8,300 nucleotides of DNA from JAMORN01 sp027063545 [NCBI: bacterium] (GTDB lineage Bacteria > JAMORN01). The stretch covers positions 1 through 8,300 of the forward strand of contig JAMORN010000122.1 in assembly GCA_027063545.1 (NCBI GenBank), read 5' to 3'. Below, one piece after another: positions 1-6,524 of this stretch (positions are counted from its first letter, which is position 1; every line of letters starts with the position of its first letter). The position numbers and the translations under genes are program-made. A model generated the notes under the pieces. It made no database searches and was not told the DNA's origin. It saw only the letters and a list, made by a program, of their open reading frames with translations.

Positions 1-1
1 A

Positions 2-94
2 ACTACTAAGGATATATTAGGAGAAAAAGAAGTTAATTGAAAAAAAGTTTATTTTGTTCCTAATTTTTTGATAGGAAAAATTTTAAATTTTTAG
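2..94 (+). CDS. C-terminal end of an unidentified protein (5' truncated)
   Basis: An open frame enters from the left edge and stops at TAG 92-94. It reads 30 residues with one TGA (position 38) taken as glycine, and ends with VNGKKVYFVPNFLIGKILNF. The residue mix, lysine-rich and then hydrophobic, looks like a real protein end, and the stop lies 17 bases before the next start codon, as expected for adjacent co-transcribed genes. Too little is present to name the family. The other two forward frames are closed early here by TAA or TAG. Confidence 0.5.
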
Positions 95-111
95 TTAAAA
101 ATGGATAGTAA

Positions 112-1128
112 ATGTATTTTAATTGACTAACTTTATGAATAGTTGCACCATCTTGGTGACCAGCAAGATTTTATTCTAAAAGATTAGAAAAGTGTATAAA
201 AAATGCTAAAAAATTGAAATTTAAGCTTAAATTTATGAAACACTCTTTAAATAGTAATTGATATATTTCGGATTCTCCTCAAAATAGAGCAGAGGATATA
301 CATCAGGCTTTTGTTGATCCAGAAGTAGATATTGTAATGACTATGATATGAGGAAATCATTCTTTGCAAGTACTTAAATATTTAGATTATGATTTAATTA
401 AAAGAAACTTTAAACCTTTTGTTGGTTTTTCTGACATAACGGTGCTTCATTATGCAATAATTTCTCAAATATGAAAACAAACATATTATGGTCCAGCCTT
501 TATGACACAATTTTGAGATTTAAGAAAAGAATTAGTAAACTATACATTTTGATATTTTGAAAAAGTTGTTGTGAAAAAGCAAAGGAATGTAATAGTACAA
601 TCAAGTAAGTATTATATAGATGATTTTGTAGATTGGGCTGAAGAAAGCAGATATAGAAAGCTTTATGTTAATAAATGACAACGGTGGCTTAAAAGATGAA
701 AAGCAATTTGACAGATAATATGATGATGTATACCTTCATTGAATCGGGTATTAGGAACAAGATATTGGATAAGTCCAAAAGATAAGATATTTTTTATAGA
801 TATACCTGAAGGACATTGTAGAATAGATGAATGATTGGAGATTCCAGATGTAGATGCTTGTTTTGCACAATTAGATAATGTTGGATTATTTGACGAAATA
901 AAGGGATTGGTAATATCGATTCCTTATAGGTATACTGAGAAAATGAAAAAAGATTTTGAAGATTTGATTTTATATTATACGAGGTGAAAAGATTATCCTA
1001 TCTTGATGGATGTTAATATATGACATATAGATCCTATTGTAAGTATTCCATATTTGTCTAATGTTTTATTAGATTCAGAGAAAGATTTATTTGTTTTAAA
1101 TTGTGAAAAAACTTGAAAAGTAGGATAA
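112..1128 (+). CDS. Peptidase S66, LD-carboxypeptidase / MccF-like serine peptidase
   Basis: The protein has 338 residues, a normal length for family S66. These cytoplasmic serine peptidases either trim the terminal D-amino acid from murein tetrapeptides during wall recycling (LdcA type) or inactivate microcin C-like peptidyl-nucleotides (MccF type). Seen in sequence: LGIVAPS near the N-terminus; MTMIGGNHSLQVLKYLDYDL at about residues 76-95; the nucleophile motif GFSDIT with Ser107; YYGPAFMTQFG; IIGGCIPSLNRVLGTRYW; and NIGHIDP with the presumed catalytic His305. The motif spellings are closer to the MccF-like branch than to classical LdcA. There are 17 in-frame TGA codons, many on conserved glycines, so the gene is intact only if TGA is Gly. 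The usual catalytic Glu position (LFLE motif) seems to carry Asp230 (FFIDIPEG), a conservative change. The start is ATG 112, the first codon after in-frame TAG TAA; no clear Shine-Dalgarno sequence precedes it. Whether it acts in wall recycling or in resistance cannot be told from the sequence. Confidence 0.93.
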
Positions 1129-1174
1129 AATTATTATAAGTCAATAGATACAATATAAATATTGAAACAAAAAC

Positions 1175-1214
1175 AAAACTCCTGGAAAGATGATAGAAAA
1201 TCCAGGAGTTTTTT
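1175..1214 (+). terminator. Intrinsic terminator after the S66 gene
   Basis: A perfect stem pairs aactcctgga (1177-1186) with tccaggagtt (1201-1210), extendable by A-T pairs at its base, around a 14-base loop. A run of Ts follows directly. It lies 47 bases after the S66 stop codon and upstream of the next start. The A-rich left flank means it could also act on transcripts from the other strand, but no minus-strand gene is seen. Confidence 0.9.
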
Positions 1215-1228
1215 ATTGTAAAAAGATT

Positions 1229-1234
1229 TATAAT
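1229..1234 (+). promoter_or_regulatory. Candidate -10 box for the lipoprotein operon
   Basis: A perfect TATAAT lies between the upstream terminator and the start codon at 1249. No convincing -35 box is seen at the expected distance, where the terminator T-run sits. Transcription would begin near 1241, leaving a leader of only about 8 bases with GAGGG (1243-1247) crowded against the ATG. A perfect -10 hexamer can occur by chance in DNA this AT-rich, so this is a moderate call. Confidence 0.45.
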
Positions 1235-1248
1235 ATAACAAAGAGGGA

Positions 1249-1359
1249 ATGGAAAAGAGGAAGGGTATAGAAAAAGGTAAGAGGCTAATATCTAGTGTAT
1301 TGATAGCGACAACTTTATTTACGAGTTGTTGATGATGAGGTGGATGATGAGGGTGAGGA
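1249..1359 (+). other. Lipoprotein signal peptide and decaglycine linker
   Basis: Residues 1-12 are rich in Lys and Arg, residues 13-25 are hydrophobic (LISSVLIATTLFT), and Ser26-Cys27 completes a lipobox, so the protein is predicted to be lipid-modified at Cys27 and held on the outer face of the cytoplasmic membrane. The next ten codons (1330-1359) all encode glycine, six of them as TGA. Under the standard code this is a wall of stops directly after the signal peptide, which is why the gene is missed without recoding. Confidence 0.85.
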
Positions 1360-4300
1360 GTTGAGGGAAGTAGTGTGGGAATAAGTGTGACGAATAGTGA
1401 TTTTCGAGGTAATCAGCAAAATATAGAAGATGAAGACAGTAAGATAGTGTATTGAAAAATAATAGATGATCCATTAGAAGGGTCAGAAGTAAGAATAAAG
1501 ACAGTAGATGGTTATACATTGTATGAGACGAGAACGGATGGAAGATGAGTATTTTGAGTAGATGTAGAGGAATTAAGAAAAAAATTAGATGAATTTTATG
1601 GGAAAGATGTAGATGTAAATAAGGTAAAGTTGGTAATAGAAGCAGAGGGGTGAGTAGAAATATATACTAGGGACAAATTTAAAGGTAGGATGATGACAAT
1701 AAAGTTAGAAGGAGAAGGTTTAGAAGATATTGTAGTAAATCCGTTATCAACAAAATTAGTAGAAGAGGTAAAGATTCAATGATATAGATTAACAGAGCTG
1801 AATAGGCAAATAGTAGAGCAAGTTATTAAGAATTTGCAGACGAAATATGGATATATGTATGATGTAGATGGAGATTGAAAAATAACGATAAAAGATTTTA
1901 ATAGATATGATCCAGATGAATATGATAGTGGATTAGAGGATAGTTTGAGAGATGAAGGATATTTTAAGAAATTAAAGAAGTGAGAGGAAAATATAGACAC
2001 TACAGAAGATAATTTTGAAAAAATAAGGGAAGTAGTAGAAAAGTTTATTAATACTAATGAGGATATAGATGACTCTAAAATAAAAGAGATAAAAAGTAAA
2101 GAAGAATTGATAAAGGAATTGGAGGCTAAATTGAAAAAGATAGAGGAAGAGATAGAAAGATTAAATAAGGAGATACAAGAGTTGAAAGATAAGTTAAACA
2201 ATGATTCTGGTAGTAAAGAGATATTGGAAGCGATAGAACAGTTGGATGCGAAGAGAGAGGAATTATTAGCAGAGATGTGAGAGATAAAATATTTGTTAAA
2301 TAAAGAGACTTTAACAGAAGAAGAGATAAAGGAGGCAATATGATTAATTAATTGAAACAGAGTGAAAAGGATAACAAGGGGTGTGAGTTATGGAGTATAT
2401 AGATTAGTTAAAGGGGAAGAAAATTTAGAAAATAAGAAAGAAGAACTAGCCAAGCAGTTAAATAATTTGGAAAAGATAAAGGAGGTGTTAGAGGGAGAGA
2501 TAGAAAATATAAAGGAAAATATAGAGAAATTAGGAAAAGAAATTCAGGATAAAGAAATTCAGGATAAAGAAATTCAGATTAAAGAGATAGAAAAAGGAGT
2601 TGAGCAGATAAATAGTCAGATAAAAGATTTAGAGGAAGAGTTGAAGAGATACGAAGAAGATAGAGCTAAAGCTAAAGAGTATTTAGATAGACGGAATAGA
2701 TTGTTAGCTCAAATAGAAGATGTAAAAGAGAATATGGATTATTGGTTTGAAGAAGATGGTAAATACTCTGAAGAATATTTTGATAAGAGACGAGAGTTGG
2801 GTATATTGGATAGTATACCAGGATGATATGAATATAAGTTTTTTGAAAAAAGATGGGAATATAAGGGTTATAATATATTGGTGGAATGATATAGACAAAA
2901 TAGAGATACCCAAACTCCATTTATACTTGTATTATATATAAATTGAGAAAGAAGAGATAGTGAAACGTTATATGTAGAGAATATTTCTGAGGTTAGCAAT
3001 AAAGTTAGTTGATATAACGATTATATAAAGGTAATGATAGACTGGGATATAGCATACGAAAAATATAAAGACTATAAAGTTAGATATGATAAATTGATAA
3101 ATCAGAAAGAAGAGCTAAAAGAAGAGATTTTAAGATTTGTAAAAAAATATGAAAAAGAAGATTGAACATATTATTCGATACCGGAGTTAATAAATAGAAC
3201 TAAAGAAGAAATAAGTAATAGAAGAAAGGAAAAGGATGATAAATTAAGTCTGATAAGAAGGATAAAAGAAGATAAAGAGAGGTTAAAGTCAAAAATGGAA
3301 CAGTTAAAGGAGGAATTAGAACAAAAGAGAAGAGAATTATTAGAGATACAAGAAAAGATAAATAAGATAAAAGAGAAATTAACGCAGTATCAAGTGATAG
3401 TGAAGGAAGAAATGACTAATATAGAGGATTATCTTGCATTTTCAGCAAATAGTAATTTAGAAGAAATTACAAATCAGATTAAGGATAAAGAAGAACAAAA
3501 AAAAGAGTATCAGAAACAAGAAGAGAGTATAAAAAATCAAATAGAGAAGAATAGATTAACAAATGAATTAAGACAGGATGATCCGTTATATTATGATGAA
3601 AATAAAAGAGAGTATATTTATGATATAAATCAAATACCATCGAATCCTACGAGGCTTATAGGGTGATTAAGATATTGAAGTGAATGATATATGAGGACAC
3701 CATATACAATATATATAAAATATGGGATAAATGGTGATGGTAGTAATTATCCTGCGAAGGTATGGGTAGAATATGTAGATGGGGAAGGGGTGAAGATATA
3801 TAAGGAGGAGATAGTGAACAATTATGAGTATAAGGAGTATATAAAATGGAAGTTGAAGGAGGAGATAGAGAATAAGTTGAGATCTCAGTTTGTAGAGGAG
3901 GGACAGTTGAATGTAGGTTGAGAAAAGGTAAGGTATTGGATAAGAAAGGATGATAGTTGAAAATGTTGGGGATGGTATGAGTGGAGGGATATTTTATATA
4001 GAATTAAATGATTTTTGGACAAAAAAGGACTGATAAAGCAGATAGAGACAGAAGTTTTAAATATGCAAAAAGAGCTAAAGGAAGAAACAACAGAGATAAA
4101 TATATATGATTATTTTAGATGGTGATGGATGTGATTTAAAGATGAATTAGGAATATATAATTTAGATATACCAATGTGATATTGTAAAGTAGAATGAAAA
4201 TATGAAAATATAAGAGAAGAGTACATGAAAGGTATGGAGCAAGTAGTAAATGATGATGAGATAAAGAAGGAGATGAAAGATATAATAATAGAAATGTGAA

Positions 4301-5304
4301 ATAAAATATGAAAATGATATAAAGATGGTTTAAAGGATAGTATAAAAGATACTTTCGATGTTTTGTGAACGATTGAAGGTTTGGCAGAAATAGCGGAATG
4401 AACTTGGAATTGAATGGTAGAATGTGTAGGTATAAGTATAGATTTGGCAGGTAGTACTGTGTTTAGTGGAATAGAAAAATTATGTTGATGGATAGGAAAT
4501 AGTTGGTGTGAAGAGAAGGCGAGAACATATAGAGAGACATTTGAATGGAATTTGCAAGTGAAAGATGAAGAAATAAAGAGAGTGATAGATGAAGTTAAAT
4601 GGTTTCTAACGGAATTAGATATAGATATAAAGGATGAAGAGATTTGATATGTATGAGGTTATACAACGTGAGTATTAGTATGATGAGCGTTAGTATGAAG
4701 TATAACAAAACAACCTAGTGTAGTTAGAGCTGTTATGATGAGAGTATTATGAAGAAATAAAGTAATAGTGAAGATAATTAAAAGAGCGATTAGAAAGAAA
4801 GATTATGGATGGATAAAGAAGAATAAATTGAGATTAGAGCAATTATTATGAGTGGAAGATAGTGGTAGATTATGGGAGGTAGGTATGGAGATATTTAAGA
4901 AAATGGAGAAGAATGAGATATTAGACTATATAAAGCAGTTAAAAGAGATAAAATCTTGAGAAGACTTGATAAATGTAGCAAGAAGAGTAGAGTATAGATT
5001 AGATCCAAGGATAGAGTGATGAGCGATAAAGGTGAAATGAGATTATGGATGAGCATGGAATATAATAGGGAAATTGGAGAAGAGTGGATGGAGATATTTA
5101 GAGAAAGAATCGGATAATTTTAGATGAGTAATAGTATATGAGAGTCCGAATGGGAGGTGGAAAGTGAATTTAAGGGAAGTGAGTAATAGTGAGGAGAAAT
5201 TTGAAAGAGCAGGGTATAAGGTAGAAGCTACAATAGATGTGATTGAGATTAAATGAAGTGATAAATATAAAACGGAAATAAAATTTATAATGTTAAAGGA
5301 ATAA
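1249..5304 (+). CDS. Giant surface lipoprotein with coiled coils; candidate polymorphic toxin
   Basis: The protein has 1351 residues in one open frame with about fifty in-frame TGA codons read as glycine; the stop is TAA. Domains in order: a basic, hydrophobic signal peptide 1-26 ending in a lipobox (FTS-C, Cys27); Gly28-37; a beta-sandwich-like segment about 65-163 (GKIIDDPLEGSEVRIKTVDG) resembling carboxypeptidase-regulatory/Cna-B folds; an EF-hand loop 205-216; coiled coils about 283-355, 388-504 and 605-774; beta-rich inserts about 525-600 and 805-880; cysteines 906, 979, 1059, 1079 and 1087; a Gly/hydrophobic segment 1027-1073 and a glycine zipper 1133-1151; then a C-terminal domain from about 1252. 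A lipid-anchored stalk followed by hydrophobic pre-tip segments and a short distinct tip, with a small gene just downstream, fits polymorphic toxins (family knowledge). The toxin role is inferred; no catalytic motif was recognised. A structural adhesin or attachment protein is the main alternative. ATG 1249 gives a proper signal peptide. The coding strand is very purine-rich and C-poor compared with the flanking genes. Confidence 0.88.
1861..1896 (+). other. EF-hand / dockerin-like calcium loop
   Basis: The loop DVDGDGKITIKD spans residues 205-216 of the lipoprotein, with Asp at loop positions 1, 3, 5 and 12, Gly at 6 and Ile at 8, the canonical calcium-binding spacing. The glycine at position 6 is a TGA codon, which gives independent support for TGA = Gly. 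Only one such loop is seen; a dockerin would have two. It sits between the beta-sandwich-like domain and the first coiled coil, so it may stiffen the stalk in calcium. Confidence 0.75.
2536..2577 (+). repeat. 15-bp in-frame tandem repeat in the coiled coil
   Basis: The unit aaagaaattcaggat occurs twice exactly, followed by a partial third copy (12 bases). It encodes KEIQD-KEIQD-KEIQ inside the second coiled-coil stretch. A 15-base unit changes coil length by five residues without shifting frame, so it is a plausible site of slippage-driven length variation. Confidence 0.9.
4645..4701 (+). other. Glycine-zipper hydrophobic segment before the C-terminal tip
   Basis: Residues 1133-1151 read GYVGGYTTGVLVGGALVGS; six of the seven glycines are TGA codons. 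It is the longest uncharged stretch after the signal peptide. Spaced glycines on a hydrophobic face suit membrane insertion or tight helix packing, and similar Gly-Tyr/Gly-hydrophobic stretches often precede the toxin tips of polymorphic toxins. A role in moving the tip across a target membrane is inference only. Confidence 0.55.
5002..5304 (+). other. C-terminal tip domain, candidate effector
   Basis: Residues 1252-1351 of the lipoprotein begin at DPRIEGG and continue as a mixed alpha/beta-looking unit (IKVKGDYGGAW, GVIVYESPNGRWKVNL, then KVEATIDVIEIKG near the end). The first part is shared with the orphan fragment downstream (5996-6163); the last 70 or so residues are much less alike. A conserved lead-in with a divergent tip is typical of exchangeable effector domains. 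I recognise no nuclease, deaminase, ADP-ribosyltransferase or peptidase signature, so its activity is unknown. Confidence 0.45.
5295..5300 (+). promoter_or_regulatory. Ribosome binding site of the downstream small gene
   Basis: AAAGGA lies inside the last codons of the lipoprotein gene, 8 bases before ATG 5309. It supports that start and tight translational linkage of the two genes, whose coding regions are only four bases apart. Confidence 0.7.
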
Positions 5305-5308
5305 GACT

Positions 5309-5875
5309 ATGGAAAGTAGATATAAATTTTTAGAAAATCCATTTGATAAGAATAATAGTTTAGAGGAAGAATATATACATTATAGGTCAGTAATAGAATA
5401 CAAATTAAATAATGGGGAAATACCTTATTTAGATTGGTGGATAATATTTTTTCAGAGGAAACTAAAAAAAATGGGGATAGATTATAGAAGAGATGTAGAT
5501 ATATTGCCTTATGTATTAGAATATATCTGAGAGCTAATAAAGGAGAAGAAGGTGAAGGTGAATAAGATAGGGATAGAGGAGTATGATGAGCCTAGGAAGG
5601 AGAAGGTGAAGGTAGGGATAGATCCGGATACATGAGAAGATATAATAAAGGAAGTGGAAGTAAGATTTAGGCGGATAGATGAATGAGTATTAGATCCGTG
5701 TGAGATAGAGGATGAAAAGGAGTTAGAGAGAAAGGTAGAGGAATGGAAGAGTAAAACATATGAGTTATATAAGTATTTATTGAAAAAATATGGCAATGAT
5801 GCTGCGGAATATCTGTTATATATTTTGGAAATAAGAAGGACTACATGTTATGAATGAGAGATAAGGATAGAGTAG
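5309..5875 (+). CDS. Unknown 188-residue protein, candidate immunity protein
   Basis: The frame runs from ATG 5309 through four TGA glycine codons to TAG 5873-5875. No family is recognised. The protein has no signal peptide or membrane segment, so it should be cytoplasmic. It is rich in Glu and Lys, with an aromatic N-terminal part (IPYLDWWIIFFQRKLKKMG), a charged beta-like middle (VKVGIDPDTGEDIIKEVEV) and a helical end (KTYELYKYLLKKYGNDAAEY). It starts four bases after the lipoprotein stop, shares its purine-rich, C-poor base use, and is followed at once by a terminator, so the two form a closed two-gene unit. A small soluble protein placed directly after the variable tip of a large exported protein is the usual position of an immunity gene; that assignment rests on context alone. 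A chaperone or accessory factor of the lipoprotein is the alternative. The truncated version ending at TGA 5528 would be an artefact of the standard code. Confidence 0.85.
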
Positions 5876-5899
5876 GCCTATGAAAGAGGCTTTTTTTTT
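5874..5899 (+). terminator. Intrinsic terminator overlapping the stop codon
   Basis: Stem aggcct (5874-5879) pairs with aggctt (5887-5892), including one G-T pair, around a 7-base loop, and leads into a run of nine Ts (5891-5899). The last two bases of the TAG stop are part of the stem. It closes the lipoprotein/small-protein operon and separates it from the paralogous fragment downstream. Confidence 0.75.
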
Positions 5900-6253
5900 G
5901 AGTTAAAATTAGGAATCAAATATATAGAATTCAGATGAAATGTAAAACTAAGTATAGCAGAAGCTAGGTTAATGTTAGAAGCAATAAGAGATCAACTTTT
6001 GCAAACATTAAAAGGTATAAATGATATAAAAGATGTGAAAGACTTAATAAGATTAGCAGAAAAATATCAATATCTGGATCCATTGATAGAAAAGAACGTG
6101 ATATTTGTAAAATGAGATGAGGAATGAGCAATAAAGATAATAGAAAAATTTAGCTACTTTTTTATTGTGATGAAGAGGATTATTTTAAATGAATGAAAGT
6201 TTTTCAAAATTAATCGTAAGATTTCAAGAGAAGTGTACCACTTTAAGAAATAA
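5876..6253 (+). pseudogene. Orphan C-terminal fragment related to the large lipoprotein
   Basis: The frame is open from the TAG at 5873 to TAA 6251-6253; its only ATG is at 5972, which would give 93 residues, with no good Shine-Dalgarno sequence. Translated with TGA = Gly it reads ...IKDVKDLIRLAEKYQYLDPL then IEKNVIFVKGDEEGAIKIIE, which aligns with lipoprotein residues 1224-1280. By eye about 24 of some 54 positions are identical, including LDP-IE, VKGD and GA--II, and two TGA glycine codons are kept. After that it diverges and ends about 25 residues earlier than the lipoprotein. It has no signal peptide, stalk or start at the homology boundary. It looks like a displaced effector tip left by recombination, in the manner of orphan toxin cassettes in Rhs, CDI and similar loci. 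A small expressed protein starting at 5972 is possible. No partner immunity gene follows it. Confidence 0.7.
5898..5926 (+). promoter_or_regulatory. Weak candidate promoter before the orphan fragment
   Basis: TTGAGT (5898-5903) and TATATA (5921-5926) are 17 bases apart, the right spacing for a sigma70-type promoter. Start would be near 5933, upstream of ATG 5972. Both boxes are imperfect and the region is AT-rich, so this may be chance. Confidence 0.25.
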
Positions 6254-6341
6254 GATTAATTCTAGTATTAAAGAACACTTTATAAGCAGTTAAAAAGTTG
6301 TATATTTTTCTAGGCATTAAGTTTATTATATGTTAATATTA

Positions 6342-6421
6342 TGCACCATCAAGATTTTTGTTTTCATTGTAGTTGGTTGTTAGGTGTTAAATATTTTTAT
6401 TTTATTTATCTTGGTGGTGCA
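6342..6421. repeat. Inverted repeat, 14-bp arms around a 52-base AT-rich core
   Basis: tgcaccatcaagat (6342-6355) pairs with atcttggtggtgca (6408-6421), 13 Watson-Crick pairs and one T-G wobble. The arms are far richer in G and C than their surroundings. No T-run follows on either strand at the right place, so it is not a standard terminator. No flanking direct repeat is seen, and the core holds no gene. It could be a structured RNA or a small non-autonomous element; it sits between the orphan fragment and the next promoter. Confidence 0.75.
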
Positions 6422-6457
6422 CTTCAAATTTTATTTAGATTAGCTTTTTCTAAATAT

Positions 6458-6485
6458 TTGACAATTTTTTTAAAATAATTATAAA
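6458..6485 (+). promoter_or_regulatory. Sigma70-type promoter for the 6525-8300 genes
   Basis: A perfect -35 box TTGACA (6458-6463) is followed after 16 bases by TATAAA (6480-6485). Transcription would start near 6492, giving a leader of about 33 bases before ATG 6525. It is the best promoter match in the window and fits the start of a new operon after the inverted repeat. Confidence 0.75.
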
Positions 6486-6524
6486 TAAATTAATGAAGAT
6501 TTTAAAAATTTAACTAATTTTGCT

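Noticed and set aside
101-130. ATG at 101 as start of a small gene or of the S66 gene
   Set aside because: It is in another phase and ends after nine codons at TAA; the S66 frame itself starts at ATG 112 after in-frame TAG TAA.
144-170. Palindrome tgcaccatcttggtg sharing words with the inverted repeat at 6342-6421
   Set aside because: It is explained by the coding sequence for the conserved VAPSWGP stretch of the S66 protein. The shared words are only nine bases and probably chance.
112-1128. S66 region as a pseudogene full of stop codons
   Set aside because: All the apparent stops are TGA, none is TAA or TAG, and several fall on conserved glycines. Decay would give all three stops at random positions.
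1319-2920. Long minus-strand open frames (for example 1776-2201, 2126-2338 and 2672-2920)
   Set aside because: They lie opposite the lipoprotein gene and arise because its coding strand is purine-rich and C-poor. Their products are low-complexity Leu/Ser/Phe/Ile strings with no domain or ribosome binding site.
2362-3921. Short + strand frames at 2362-2826, 3295-3666 and 3691-3921 as separate genes
   Set aside because: They are pieces of the single lipoprotein frame cut at TGA codons. All are in the same phase and join when TGA is glycine. The + strand frame at 2747-2941 is in another phase and is a shadow.
5509-5796. Minus-strand open frame opposite the 188-residue gene
   Set aside because: The same purine-skew shadow: a Ser/Phe/Thr-rich string without motifs, fully overlapped by a better supported + strand gene.
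6254-6341. Spacer searched for a tRNA-Gly(UCA), a small gene or direct-repeat arrays
   Set aside because: Nothing beyond AT-rich sequence with frequent stops was seen; there are no CRISPR-like spaced repeats anywhere in the window.
6342-6421. Inverted repeat as an integron attC site or tRNA
   Set aside because: One GTTRRRY-like word occurs in the loop, but the paired outer boxes of attC are absent. There is no T-loop motif or cloverleaf for a tRNA.
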